This document shows positions 19,481 to 27,861 of a DNA stretch of 64,000 nt, piece by piece. Within the stretch, counting starts at the first letter, position 1. The number at the start of each line of letters is the position of its first letter. The position numbers were made by a program, and so were the translations under genes. The notes under the pieces were generated by a model that saw only the letters and a program-made list of their open reading frames with translations, was not told where the DNA came from and ran no database searches. The stretch comes from Acinetobacter pittii ATCC 19004 = CIP 70.29. GTDB taxonomy: Bacteria > Pseudomonadota > Gammaproteobacteria > Pseudomonadales > Moraxellaceae. The DNA lies in assembly GCF_000369045.1 (NCBI RefSeq), contig NZ_KB849786.1, forward strand, positions 727,906 through 791,905, written 5' to 3'.

Positions 19481-19927
19481 TTAAGCTAACTTAGCTTTAA
19501 TTTTTGCTGAAACTTGAGCAGGATCGGCACGCCCGGCTATGATCGGACGTAGAGAATTCATCACCTTACCCATATCTTTCATGCTAGTTGCTTCTTGAGC
19601 AGCAATCGTTTGCTCAATGATAGAATCAAGCTCTTCCTCAGTCATAGCTTCTGGTAGAAACTGAGAGATAATCTCAGCTTCGGCTTGTTCTTTACTAGCT
19701 AAATCATTACGACCAGCACCTTCAAAGGCTTTGATCGATTCTTTACGTTGTTTAATTTGCTTTTCAATGACCGCAAGAACCTGAGCGTCGTCAAGCTCTT
19801 TGCGCTCATCGACTTCGATTTGCTTAATTGCCGCTTGTAGACTACGCAAAACCGTCACTGTTGCCATATCTTTGGCACGCATAGAAGTTTTTAATGCATC
19901 AGTAATTTGGTTTTTTAAAGTAGTCAT
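19481..19927 (-). CDS. GatB/YqeY domain protein
   Basis: A 148-residue soluble helical protein of the YqeY family, related to the tRNA-binding tail of GatB. Recognisable segments are MRAKDMATVTVLRSLQAAIKQ, IEKQIKQRKESI and MGKVMNSLRPIIAGRADPAQVS, the last being the three-helix tail. The cellular role is not established. It is 25 bp downstream of rpsU on the same strand, the common rpsU-yqeY order. Confidence 0.9.
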   Translation of the reverse strand: MTTLKNQITDALKTSMRAKDMATVTVLRSLQAAIKQIEVDERKELDDAQVLAVIEKQIKQRKESIKAFEGAGRNDLASKEQAEAEIISQFLPEAMTEEELDSIIEQTIAAQEATSMKDMGKVMNSLRPIIAGRADPAQVSAKIKAKLA

Positions 19928-19952
19928 AATTCAGCAGTCAATCACAAATTAA

Positions 19953-20168
19953 TTAGTAAAGGCGAGTAGTACGTACAGATTCGCGAGCCAATTTCTTTTG
20001 GTAGCGTTTAACTGCTGCAGCTTTTTTGCGCTTACGTTCTTGAGTTGGTTTTTCGTAGAATTCGCGTTTACGAACGTCAGCTAAAACACCAGCTTTTTCG
20101 CATGAACGTTTGAAACGACGGATAGCTACGTCAACTGGTTCGCCTTCTTTCAACTTAACTTGTGGCAT
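19953..20168 (-). CDS. rpsU: 30S ribosomal protein S21
   Basis: A 71-residue basic protein, [21 protein letters not shown] at the start and highly Lys/Arg-rich to the end, the usual length for S21. S21 helps the 30S subunit select mRNA start sites. An AGAGGAT precedes the start. It is divergent from tsaD and upstream of yqeY. There is no dnaG next to it. Confidence 0.97.
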
Positions 20169-20313
20169 GTAAAATCCTCTAGATTATGGATAAGATCAGG
20201 CACACCATTGCGCCGGATCACAAGTGAAGGTCAGTATTTTACTCATTTACAACTCATATCACAAGTCTATAATAGCGATTGCAATATTTTGACTCATATA
20301 AAAGGCAGTTTTG

Positions 20314-21324
20314 ATGATTGTTTTAGGCTTGGAAACTTCTTGTGATGAAACAGGGTTGGCACTTTATGATAGCGAACTCGGCTTACGGGGACAGGTTCTT
20401 TATAGCCAGATTAAACTTCATGCTGAATATGGTGGCGTAGTACCTGAACTTGCTTCTCGTGACCATGTTCGTAAATTAATTCCTTTAATGAATCAACTGC
20501 TTGAACAAAGTGGTGTAACAAAACAAGAGATTGATGCGGTTGCTTACACGCGTGGTCCCGGCTTAATGGGAGCATTAATGACAGGTGCACTGTTTGGCAG
20601 AACTTTAGCTTTTTCTTTAAATAAGCCTGCAATTGGTGTTCACCATATGGAAGGTCATATGTTGGCCCCATTACTTTCAAGTCAACCACCTGAATTTCCG
20701 TTTGTAGCATTGTTAGTTTCAGGTGGACATACACAATTGATGGCAGCCCACGCTATTGGTCAATATGAACTATTGGGTGAGTCTATTGATGATGCTGCGG
20801 GCGAAGCTTTTGATAAAGTTGCAAAAATGATGAGCTTGCCATATCCAGGTGGGCCAAATATCGCAAAACTTGCATTATCTGGTGATCCATTAGCATTTGA
20901 GTTTCCAAGACCTATGCTTCATCAAGGCCTAGATTTTTCTTTTAGTGGTTTAAAAACAGCTGTTTCTGTTCAATTGAAAAAATTGAATGGCGAAAATCGT
21001 GACGCTGATATTGCTGCTTCATTCCAAGAAGCAATTGTAGATACCTTGGTAAAAAAATCAGTAAAAGCTTTAAAGCAAACTGGACTTAAACGTTTGGTGA
21101 TTGCAGGTGGAGTTAGCGCAAATTTAAGACTACGCGAGCAATTAGAAACCTCTTTGGCGAAAATTAAAGCGCAAGTTTATTATGCCGAGCCTGCTTTATG
21201 TACTGATAATGGGGCAATGATTGCTTTTGCTGGTTATCAACGTTTAAAAGCAGGTCAGCATGATGGGTTGGCGGTAACGACCACACCAAGATGGCCGATG
21301 ACTGAACTCACTATTCCTGAGTAA
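20314..21324 (+). CDS. tsaD: tRNA threonylcarbamoyladenosine transferase subunit TsaD
   Basis: TsaD (336 residues) transfers threonylcarbamoyl onto A37 of tRNAs decoding ANN codons, with TsaB and TsaE. It has the ASKHA fold. Metal ligands are the histidines in HHMEGHML, and the phosphate loops are [10 protein letters not shown] and [12 protein letters not shown]. The family start [14 protein letters not shown] begins at ATG 20314; a TTG just before it (20311) is not needed. It faces rpsU divergently, as in many proteobacteria. Confidence 0.97.
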   Translation: MIVLGLETSCDETGLALYDSELGLRGQVLYSQIKLHAEYGGVVPELASRDHVRKLIPLMNQLLEQSGVTKQEIDAVAYTRGPGLMGALMTGALFGRTLAFSLNKPAIGVHHMEGHMLAPLLSSQPPEFPFVALLVSGGHTQLMAAHAIGQYELLGESIDDAAGEAFDKVAKMMSLPYPGGPNIAKLALSGDPLAFEFPRPMLHQGLDFSFSGLKTAVSVQLKKLNGENRDADIAASFQEAIVDTLVKKSVKALKQTGLKRLVIAGGVSANLRLREQLETSLAKIKAQVYYAEPALCTDNGAMIAFAGYQRLKAGQHDGLAVTTTPRWPMTELTIPE

Positions 21325-21326
21325 AA

Positions 21327-22430
21327 TTATTCATCTTCAAAAGCCTGTTGGTTTTCGATATCAATATATTCGATGTAACCACGGCCTTGAACTTCATTAC
21401 CAAAATAATGACCTGTAAATATATAGCTACTCGCATAACCTCGCCCATGACCATAGCGGAATGGGCAGTCAATTTCTGCCTGAATGTTTAAGATGATTTG
21501 CTTTGCATCATTTCTAGCGATCCAAGAAAAATATTTTGGAAGGCGCATTTTTTGCCCAGTAGGTGAAACAAAGTCATCAACTTGATGCGAAATAATATCA
21601 AAGCTTACATCTGTATAAATTTCAGCTGGCTGGTCCAGATGTCGAATATGCAGGGTATATGCAGCTGTTTGTCCTGCAATATCGGCTTTGGTAAGAAGAA
21701 GTTGAGTGGTTTCATTTAAATTGATGATTTGATAAGTGAAAAAATCAAGTGGCAGTTTATATGCATCAGGAATAAGTTTATTTGTGATGGAGTGAGGACC
21801 AACTGCTCGAGCATATTCGTAAGTACAAAGTCCTTGGGTTTCAATGCGTTCCGCTTGATAGTTTAAAAAACCTTTAAACTTTGCCAATAAACTAAAGTGA
21901 TCATAGATTGGTGTTTTTATAAACCATGAAACATGTGAAGTGATATCGATATCAAAGTCGAAATCAAATCCATCATAATGTCCATTAATGTGAACTTGAG
22001 GGAATTTCCCTTGAATTGAAATTTCCTGACCTAGTTCTATTAAGGTCCCATCTTTATTAATTTTTGTATCTTCGGGAATGATATAGGCCTTCAGTAAAGC
22101 TTTTTCCAGAGAAGCTGTACTTGAAAAGAAAGTAGCTGTTTTTCTAGGATTTTCAGTGATGATATCATTATGGTCAAAAGCAAGTGCACCAGGTGTACCG
22201 ATTAAAATCATAATATTTAAGTAACGATGCGGCTCTGGTAAAAGTGGGAAAAAGATACCGTAATGTGTCCAGCTATAATATTTTTCGTCAACTCGTGGAC
22301 GGATGATATGGGCTTGAGTAAAAGGAAGAGTTGAATATTTTTTTGCTTGGTCTAAAACGCCTTGTGCAAGTAATAAACTTTTACCAAGCGCTTTACTTGT
22401 TGTAGAAATTTTTGGCAATTGTTTTTTCAT
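21327..22430 (-). CDS. hypothetical protein, DUF6670-like
   Basis: A 367-residue protein rich in aromatic residues and alternating beta-strand patterns, with no signal peptide that I trust. It contains repeats of the style HINGHYDGFDFDFDIDIT and a GHGRGYASSYIFTGHYFG segment. I believe this corresponds to the DUF6670 family seen in Acinetobacter, a lipocalin-like beta-sandwich set of unknown role, but that match is from memory and weak. It is convergent with tsaD with only two bases between stop codons and no visible terminator. Confidence 0.65.
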   Translation of the reverse strand: MKKQLPKISTTSKALGKSLLLAQGVLDQAKKYSTLPFTQAHIIRPRVDEKYYSWTHYGIFFPLLPEPHRYLNIMILIGTPGALAFDHNDIITENPRKTATFFSSTASLEKALLKAYIIPEDTKINKDGTLIELGQEISIQGKFPQVHINGHYDGFDFDFDIDITSHVSWFIKTPIYDHFSLLAKFKGFLNYQAERIETQGLCTYEYARAVGPHSITNKLIPDAYKLPLDFFTYQIINLNETTQLLLTKADIAGQTAAYTLHIRHLDQPAEIYTDVSFDIISHQVDDFVSPTGQKMRLPKYFSWIARNDAKQIILNIQAEIDCPFRYGHGRGYASSYIFTGHYFGNEVQGRGYIEYIDIENQQAFEDE

Positions 22431-22533
22431 ATATAAACCTAAAGAAGGGCTATCTTTGTTTTAGGTTATGAAAAACAACTGCCAAAGCTAAGCGGTTTAT
22501 AGGCCAAAGCTAAGGCTTTGCGGGACATTTTAT

Positions 22534-23415
22534 TTAATTGTTAGACAAATCTTTTAATGCGTTTAAACCAATCCAATGCTTAGAAAACTGATAAGCCGCT
22601 CGACCAGAGCGCTGACCCCGCATCTGACACCAACGTAGACTTTCTGCACGAACTTCATCATTGAAAGGCATGTTTGCTTTATCAAGATAATGCTCAACGA
22701 TTTCTAAATATAGGTTTTGATCCATTGGATAAAAAGATAGCCATAGACCAAACCGATCCGACAAAGAAATCTTTTCTTCAATCGCTTCTTGTGGGTGTAA
22801 TTCAGTATATTGGGGGACGTCCACCTTAGTTACAGGTGTATTTTCATGCATGAATTCTGGTAACAGGTGGCGACGGTTACTGGTTGCATAAATAATAAAA
22901 TTACTTGAACCTGACTGTAATGAACCATCTAATACACTTTTTAGACTACGGTAATTTTCATCTTCGGCATTAAAAGCCAAGTCATCACAATAGACGATAT
23001 ATTTTTCAGGACGATTTTGAATGAGTTTTTGAATTTTAGGTAAGTCTGATAAATCATCACGTTCAATTTCAATTAAACGTAATCCCTGAGGGGCATATTC
23101 AGTGAGTAAAGCACGAACAATAGATGATTTTCCTGTACCACGTGAGCCGGTTAACAGTACATCATTTGCTGGTAGGCCATTTAAAAATTGCAAAGTATTT
23201 TGAATAATTTTTTCTTTTTGACGCTCAATGCCTTTTAAGTCATCAAGATAAATATTTTTTGGCTTATAGATGGCATTAAGTTGCTGATTTTCCCATCTAA
23301 AAGCAGGTGCAGTAAAATCTGTTTCTTGTCGAGGCTCAGGCAAGACTTGCTGTAACTGATTTAATACAAGTGATAATGTTTGAACTAAATTGTCCGGTAA
23401 ATCAATGGTAGCCAT
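22534..23415 (-). CDS. DUF815 family AAA ATPase
   Basis: A 293-residue ATP-binding protein. Walker A is GSRGTGKSS, Walker B is YIVYCDDLAF, and a sensor-1 type Asn/Arg appears in YATSNRRHLLPEF. DUF815 proteins are widespread single-domain AAA-type ATPases without an assigned role. It is on the same strand as the DUF6670-like gene. The 103 bp between them hold two copies of GCCAAAGCTAAG at a 22-bp period. Confidence 0.87.
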   Translation of the reverse strand: MATIDLPDNLVQTLSLVLNQLQQVLPEPRQETDFTAPAFRWENQQLNAIYKPKNIYLDDLKGIERQKEKIIQNTLQFLNGLPANDVLLTGSRGTGKSSIVRALLTEYAPQGLRLIEIERDDLSDLPKIQKLIQNRPEKYIVYCDDLAFNAEDENYRSLKSVLDGSLQSGSSNFIIYATSNRRHLLPEFMHENTPVTKVDVPQYTELHPQEAIEEKISLSDRFGLWLSFYPMDQNLYLEIVEHYLDKANMPFNDEVRAESLRWCQMRGQRSGRAAYQFSKHWIGLNALKDLSNN

Positions 23416-23592
23416 GGTAAGTCAATCATGTTAAACAGTGTTTGATAGGATACTAACACCGAAATTAACAGGCTGACAAAAAACTTATTGCCTATACACT
23501 TTATCGGTTTTGCAATTGATTGAAATGTTCAGACCGAGCATAGTGTTGTGATGTCTATTCAGTAAAATCATCTGTGAAGATGAGGACGAAAT

Positions 23593-25101
23593 ATGTTTGA
23601 AAAAATACGAAGTGATATGAATCCACATCAGGCTTACCGTATCAAAAAATTACAACGTCAATTAGACATGGCTGAATCTTATGAGGAATGGAAGTCTTTT
23701 GCATTAAAACTAGATGAAGAAACAGGTGTGCAAGAGTGGAAGTTTGATAATAGTTCACCTTACTTCGATGCCGAACTCATTTCTTATCGATACACTTTGC
23801 TCAAAAGATATCGTCAGCAACATCGCACATTAGACCTCATCTATTTACTTAAAGAGGGGCTAACCTACGATATTGCAAATATTGGTCATCCAATGCTTTT
23901 TGCAGCAACACATGTCGGTACGAAAAAGTTAATTGAAGACTATATTGAAGAGGTTAGCCAAAGCTTAGCTTACATCGCTTCAAGTGAATGCATCACATTT
24001 CAAAGAAAAGAAAAAATAGAGTTTTTTGAAAACTGTGAAAAGGCGTATGGACAACCTGCACTTATGTTTTCGGGCGGGGCGACTTTAGGACTTTTTCATA
24101 CGGGAGTATGTAAGGCTTTAATTGAACAAGACTTAATGCCTAAAGTGCTCTCTGGCTCAAGTGCAGGGGCAATTATGACAGGTATGCTTGGAACCTCTGC
24201 TAGTGAAGATATCCAAAACTTATTAAATGGTGAGCAATTTTTTAGTGATGCTTTTCATTTTAGGAAATTCCGTGAACTTATTAAAGGCAATGGTGGAATT
24301 GCCGATGTTCAATATTTGAAAAAATTCCTCATTGAGAATTTAGGTGATCTTACGTTTGAAGAGGCTTTCAAAAAATCTGGTTTAAACATTAATGTGGCAG
24401 TGGCGCCATATGATGCAACAGAAAACCCAAGAATTATGAATGCCATTATGACACCGAATGTTTTGGTGTGGAGTGCTGTATTGGCTTCATGTGCTGTGCC
24501 AATTTTATTCCCACCAGTACGCTTAACCAGTAAACGTTATGACGGTGAACATACACCTTATATGGCAAATACAAAGTGGGTAGATGGAAGTGTAAGAAGC
24601 GATTTCCCACAAGAAAGAATGGCACGGCTTTATAATTTAAACTACACCATTGCGAGTCAAGTTAACCCACATATTGTTCCATTTATGCAAAATGATGCGG
24701 ATCGCTTCCGTAAAGACGTTTTAAGCTGGCCTGAAAGAATTCTAAGACGCCAAGGTAAAGTGCTATCAATGGGTATCATGGATTTTACGCGTCAACGACT
24801 TGGTTCTATATCTCCAGTTAGAAGATTGTTAGATCATGGATATGGCGTAATGGGACAGCGTTATTATGGTGATGTAAATATCATTGCTAAATATAGTCTA
24901 AGTCACTATACCTACACTTTGCAAAACCCGCGTCCGCATCTGTTTAAGCGTTTGCAAAGAGAAGGGGAACGTGCAACTTGGCCAAAAATTTCTTCAATTG
25001 AAACCCATGCTCGTATTGGTAAGACAATTCAGCATTGTTTAGAAGTTTTGCGCTTTGAAGAAAAGAAACAACAGCCTGAGTCTTACTATGCTGAGGCATG
25101 A
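23593..25101 (+). CDS. patatin-like phospholipase with N-terminal DUF3336 domain
   Basis: A 502-residue protein. Residues 1 to about 145 match the DUF3336/TGL3-type N-terminal region, and the patatin domain follows. The oxyanion loop is SGGATLGLFHTG, the catalytic Ser is in GSSAGA, and the Asp is in WVDGSVR. No signal peptide is present, so it acts in the cytosol or at the inner membrane. Related enzymes (yeast Tgl3-5) hydrolyse triacylglycerol; storage of neutral lipids is common in Acinetobacter, so a lipid-mobilising role is plausible inference. GAGGACGAA lies ahead of the ATG. Its end overlaps the next gene by 14 bases. Confidence 0.9.
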   Translation: MFEKIRSDMNPHQAYRIKKLQRQLDMAESYEEWKSFALKLDEETGVQEWKFDNSSPYFDAELISYRYTLLKRYRQQHRTLDLIYLLKEGLTYDIANIGHPMLFAATHVGTKKLIEDYIEEVSQSLAYIASSECITFQRKEKIEFFENCEKAYGQPALMFSGGATLGLFHTGVCKALIEQDLMPKVLSGSSAGAIMTGMLGTSASEDIQNLLNGEQFFSDAFHFRKFRELIKGNGGIADVQYLKKFLIENLGDLTFEEAFKKSGLNINVAVAPYDATENPRIMNAIMTPNVLVWSAVLASCAVPILFPPVRLTSKRYDGEHTPYMANTKWVDGSVRSDFPQERMARLYNLNYTIASQVNPHIVPFMQNDADRFRKDVLSWPERILRRQGKVLSMGIMDFTRQRLGSISPVRRLLDHGYGVMGQRYYGDVNIIAKYSLSHYTYTLQNPRPHLFKRLQREGERATWPKISSIETHARIGKTIQHCLEVLRFEEKKQQPESYYAEA

Positions 25102-25903
25102 TTTTGCTTCGCATATAGAAAACTTAACATGTGTAACAAAGCCAACAAGTGCAGCGTTAGGGCGGTGTTTATGGACATGTACCATAGATACCGAAAATTA
25201 CTGGTTAAAATATCATTTGCCTGAAACCCATGCTCAAAGTGAGCAAGATTTCATGCATGAGCAATTATTTTACGAAGAAATTCACTTTAAAAAACCTGCA
25301 TGGCTTTTACCTCATAAATTAATTGAGGTCAATTTAATCCCTCAGCTAGGCCATTCTTTAGGTAAGGTTTTAATTTTATCTGATAGTGATGTGTGGTTCG
25401 GTTCATTGGCTCGTGAAAGTGATTTAACTGATGTATATCATAAGATTTGGTTCGCAATAAATAAGCTTGCAGAACTTCATGAACTTGGCTGGATTCATGG
25501 AGACGTTAAGGCAGAGCATTTTAGAAGGTTTCAGCAAAAGCCTTATTTAATTGATTTTGAAAAAGCGAGATCTATCTTAAGTTGCGATACAGTCATGGAT
25601 GCAACACCTCGTTATATGGCTCCTGAGCTATTTAGAGGAGGGGGTAAGGGAATACAAAGCGATTTATATGCATTTGGCATTGTTCTATATGAATGGTTAA
25701 CACAAACTCGCTTAGAAGCAGGTAGTTATCGTGATTGGGCAATCTTGCACTGTCAAAATTTAACCATTCAATTACCCGCGCAGTTTTTGATTTTTTATTC
25801 CTTACTTGCAGGTTTATTACAAAAACGGCAGCAAAATCGATTTTCAAATGCTGATGAAGCAATAAATTGCTTAAAACAGATTCAAATTGATAAAAATCAT
25901 TGA
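25088..25903 (+). CDS. protein-kinase-like protein
   Basis: A 271-residue eukaryotic-type kinase fold. The catalytic loop is HGDVKAEH, which has the HxD shape with Gly instead of Arg (HGD). The magnesium loop is IDFEKA instead of DFG, and TPRYMAPELF is a clear APE motif. DLYAFGIVLYEWL matches subdomain IX. The glycine-rich loop is not evident. It could be a small serine/threonine kinase or a lipid-core-type kinase. ATG 25088 overlaps the 3' end of the patatin gene, so the two are translationally linked. An open frame from TTG 25055 is less likely. Confidence 0.8.
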   Translation: MLRHDFASHIENLTCVTKPTSAALGRCLWTCTIDTENYWLKYHLPETHAQSEQDFMHEQLFYEEIHFKKPAWLLPHKLIEVNLIPQLGHSLGKVLILSDSDVWFGSLARESDLTDVYHKIWFAINKLAELHELGWIHGDVKAEHFRRFQQKPYLIDFEKARSILSCDTVMDATPRYMAPELFRGGGKGIQSDLYAFGIVLYEWLTQTRLEAGSYRDWAILHCQNLTIQLPAQFLIFYSLLAGLLQKRQQNRFSNADEAINCLKQIQIDKNH

Positions 25904-25955
25904 TCTAGTATCTGTATACAATTTACACGGTTAGTTTTTTTTAGAAAAAAAACAC

Positions 25956-25984
25956 TTGTCACTGTCAGATCTTATCGCTAATAT
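25956..25984 (+). promoter_or_regulatory. sigma-70 promoter of the tRNA cluster
   Basis: TTGTCA (25956-25961) and TAATAT (25979-25984) are separated by exactly 17 bases and end 11 bases before the first tRNA base. This is a strong consensus-like promoter. No comparable promoter precedes the later tRNAs. Confidence 0.85.
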
Positions 25985-25995
25985 ACACAGCCATC

Positions 25996-26080
25996 GGGGG
26001 CGTGGCGAAATTGGTAGACGCACTGGATTTAGGTTCCAGCGCCGCAAGGTGTAAGAGTTCGAGTCTCTTCGCCCCCACCA
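25996..26080 (+). tRNA. tRNA-Leu (anticodon UAG), copy 1
   Basis: An 85-base class II tRNA with encoded CCA. The acceptor is GGGGGCG/CGCCCCC, and the anticodon stem CTGGA/TCCAG encloses the loop TTTAGGT with anticodon TAG. A long variable arm and GTTCGAGTC T loop are present. It reads CUN leucine codons. It is identical to the copy at 26237-26321. Confidence 0.97.
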
Positions 26081-26135
26081 CTTTAAGTTGATAACTTAAA
26101 GTTTGATGTAGATGTTAAGTCATCTAGATCTTGGA

Positions 26136-26209
26136 AGAGGATTGGTGTAATGGTAGCATGACGGTCTCCAAAACCGTTCGTCAAGGTTCGAGTCCTTGAT
26201 CCTCTGCCA
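26136..26209 (+). tRNA. tRNA-Trp (anticodon CCA), copy 1
   Basis: A 74-base tRNA with encoded CCA. The acceptor AGAGGAT pairs with ATCCTCT, the discriminator is G, and the anticodon stem ACGGT/ACCGT encloses CTCCAAA with anticodon CCA. The T arm is CAAGG/CCTTG. The A1-U72 pair and G73 are the bacterial TrpRS identity elements. The D arm is short (GTGT/GCAT with two wobbles). It is identical to the copy at 26389-26462. Confidence 0.93.
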
Positions 26210-26229
26210 CATTTATTTTAAATAAATGT
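26209..26229 (+). repeat. perfect 21-base palindrome between tRNA-Trp and tRNA-Leu
   Basis: ACATTTATTT and AAATAAATGT flank a single central T. The left arm includes the last base of the tRNA CCA end. It can form a hairpin in the primary transcript and may guide processing. Confidence 0.7.
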
Positions 26230-26236
26230 CCCAGAT

Positions 26237-26321
26237 GGGGGCGTGGCGAAATTGGTAGACGCACTGGATTTAGGTTCCAGCGCCGCAAGGTGTAAGAGTT
26301 CGAGTCTCTTCGCCCCCACCA
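26237..26321 (+). tRNA. tRNA-Leu (anticodon UAG), copy 2
   Basis: An 85-base exact repeat of the first tRNA-Leu in the cluster, with encoded CCA. No promoter is visible directly ahead of it, so it is probably cut from the same precursor. Confidence 0.97.
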
Positions 26322-26324
26322 TTG

Positions 26325-26355
26325 AAAAAAGCAAGACGATGATCTTGCTTTTTTT
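26325..26355 (+). terminator. hairpin with T-run between tRNA-Leu and tRNA-Trp copies
   Basis: AAAAAAGCAAGA (26325-26336) pairs with TCTTGCTTTTTT (26343-26354), a 12-bp stem with a 6-base loop and a terminal T-run. It looks like an intrinsic terminator inside the tRNA cluster, so the last tRNA-Trp may be expressed less or depend on read-through. Confidence 0.65.
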
Positions 26356-26388
26356 ATGATTAAATCTTGAGTGTTTAATCATGAATAT

Positions 26389-26462
26389 AGAGGATTGGTG
26401 TAATGGTAGCATGACGGTCTCCAAAACCGTTCGTCAAGGTTCGAGTCCTTGATCCTCTGCCA
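26389..26462 (+). tRNA. tRNA-Trp (anticodon CCA), copy 2
   Basis: A 74-base exact repeat of the first tRNA-Trp in the cluster, including CCA. It is preceded by a 9-bp inverted repeat (26356-26364 with 26374-26382). Confidence 0.93.
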
Positions 26463-26475
26463 TCAAATAAAATAA

Positions 26476-26498
26476 GGCTCCTATTCGGGAGTTTTTTT
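26476..26498 (+). terminator. terminator at the end of the tRNA cluster
   Basis: GCTCC and GGAGT form a short stem around TATTCG, followed by seven T residues, 14 bases after the last tRNA. Confidence 0.65.
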
Positions 26499-26903
26499 AT
26501 TATCTATATTTTTAAAAATAACTTTTCATTCGTGCTCAAGCAATTTTCTAAATAGACATTTTTATATCTGTTGCTTTCCAATGCTTTTATCACATCATAG
26601 ATTATTTTTTAATTAAGCAATATACTGAATTTCTTAATCTTTTTATTAAGCTATTGTTTTATATTTATTTAACTTAAGTTTTGGAAATTATTTATATAAA
26701 AGCCTTGAATACAATTTTATTTCATGTATGATGCTGTTAACTAGAAAAAAGACTTGTTAGTAAATCTTCTTTTAAGTATCGTAGTTTTAGTCATAATCCT
26801 TCGTTTTTTAAGATATTAAGCTCAATTTGTTATTCTTTTTTCAAAGTTATGATAGGGTCATTATTTAATGATTCTAAAATATTAGAAATCAGTAGGATAT
26901 ATC
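26499..26903. other. AT-rich region with the cold-shock gene leader; no gene seen
   Basis: 405 bases, strongly AT-rich with many T-runs. I see no open frame with a ribosome binding site. The 3' part must hold the promoter and leader of the cold-shock gene that starts at 26904, with AGTAGGAT just ahead of its ATG. Confidence 0.5.
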
Positions 26904-27113
26904 ATGTCTAATACAGTAAGTGGTACAGTAAAGTGGTTTAACGAAACTAAAGGTTTTGGTTTCATTCAACAAGACAACGGTCCAGATGTGTTCGCTCACT
27001 TCAAAGAAATCGCAGGTTCTGGTTTCAAAACTTTGCATGAAGGTCAACGCGTAACATTTACCGTTACTCAAGGGCAAAAAGGCCCAAATGCTGTAAATAT
27101 TATTCCACAATAA
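26904..27113 (+). CDS. cold-shock protein (CspA family), second copy
   Basis: A 69-residue single cold-shock domain. [17 protein letters not shown] (RNP1 region) and DVFAHFKEI (RNP2 region) bind single-stranded nucleic acid. RNP2 reads VFAHF instead of VFVHF as in the paralogue at 4939-5151. The start is preceded by TAGGAT. Two successive hairpins with T-runs follow it. Confidence 0.93.
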   Translation: MSNTVSGTVKWFNETKGFGFIQQDNGPDVFAHFKEIAGSGFKTLHEGQRVTFTVTQGQKGPNAVNIIPQ

Positions 27114-27129
27114 TATACAGCAAACAAAA

Positions 27130-27152
27130 AAAGCACTTTTTAGTGCTTTTTT
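27130..27152 (+). terminator. terminator of the second cold-shock gene
   Basis: The stem AAAGCACT/AGTGCTTT with a TTTT loop is followed by TTTTTT, 16 bases after the stop. Confidence 0.88.
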
Positions 27153-27195
27153 TTATTTTAGCTTTTAAAGCAATTTATTGTTCTTTTAGAGCATT

Positions 27196-27222
27196 AAAAG
27201 CCCTCAATAAAAGGGCTTTTTA
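27196..27222 (+). terminator. second, backup terminator-like hairpin
   Basis: AAAAGCCCT (27196-27204) and AGGGCTTTT (27212-27220) form a 9-bp stem followed by TATTTTC, lying 45 bases after the first terminator. Confidence 0.65.
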
Positions 27223-27390
27223 TTTTCTTGTGAATATAAATCATTAGTTATTAAGCTCTTATAGTTAATAATCAAACATATTTTTAATATAAACTTTAGA
27301 ATATGTGTGAAATATAAATTATTAGTAATAGAGATATGGTAGATTAAAAAATCTTTAAATAAAGAAATTTTATATTTCACGGAATTGCTA

Positions 27391-27861
27391 ATGAACGTTC
27401 GCCTGTGTTATGCCAGTCAACGGAACGAAAAAAATGAAGACTTGTTGCAAGATTTACGTGATATTTTGACAGAAGCACGAGATTTCAATGATTTGAATCA
27501 GATCTGTGGGGTGCTCTATTATGCCGATAATGCTTTCTTTCAATGCTTGGAAGGTGAGCGAGAGGTGGTTGAACGATTATTTGAAAAAATTACAAATGAT
27601 GAAAGACACCACAATGTTAAATGGTTGTGTACATATTCCATTGAACAAAACTCGTTTCAACGATGGTCAATGAAATATGTACAACGTAATACAAATATCG
27701 AATCTTTCTTTCTAAAAATGGGAGAAAGTACTTTTAATCCTATTCGTCTTGATGAGCAAAACTTAAAAGCTTTCATCAATGAATTAGTCATTGCCGAACA
27801 AACTAAAATTAACACAGTTAAGAAAGTGGGTATGGTGAATCGTGGGGTGAAACCGTTTTAG
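27391..27861 (+). CDS. blsA: BLUF-domain blue-light photoreceptor BlsA
   Basis: A 156-residue stand-alone BLUF flavoprotein. The residues that define the FAD photoswitch are all present: Tyr7 (MNVRLCY), Gln51 (FFQCLEG), Trp92 (RWSMKY) and Met94 in that same block. In A. baumannii BlsA senses blue light and temperature and modulates motility, biofilm, iron and acetoin genes by binding regulators such as Fur and AcoN; length and N-terminus here match it. The open frame starts at TTG 27385, but ATG 27391 has GGA at good spacing. It is convergent with a small membrane gene with no gap. Confidence 0.92.
   Translation: MNVRLCYASQRNEKNEDLLQDLRDILTEARDFNDLNQICGVLYYADNAFFQCLEGEREVVERLFEKITNDERHHNVKWLCTYSIEQNSFQRWSMKYVQRNTNIESFFLKMGESTFNPIRLDEQNLKAFINELVIAEQTKINTVKKVGMVNRGVKPF

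Noticed and set aside
22481..22514. Two copies of GCCAAAGCTAAG at a 22-bp period
   Set aside because: Only two short copies in a minus-strand intergenic gap. One can fold as CAAAGC/GCTTTG, so it may be part of a weak terminator, but there is no adjacent T-run.
26218..26424. 68-codon minus-strand open frame across the tRNA cluster
   Set aside because: It is the complement of tRNA-Leu and tRNA-Trp sequences and their spacer, not a protein gene.
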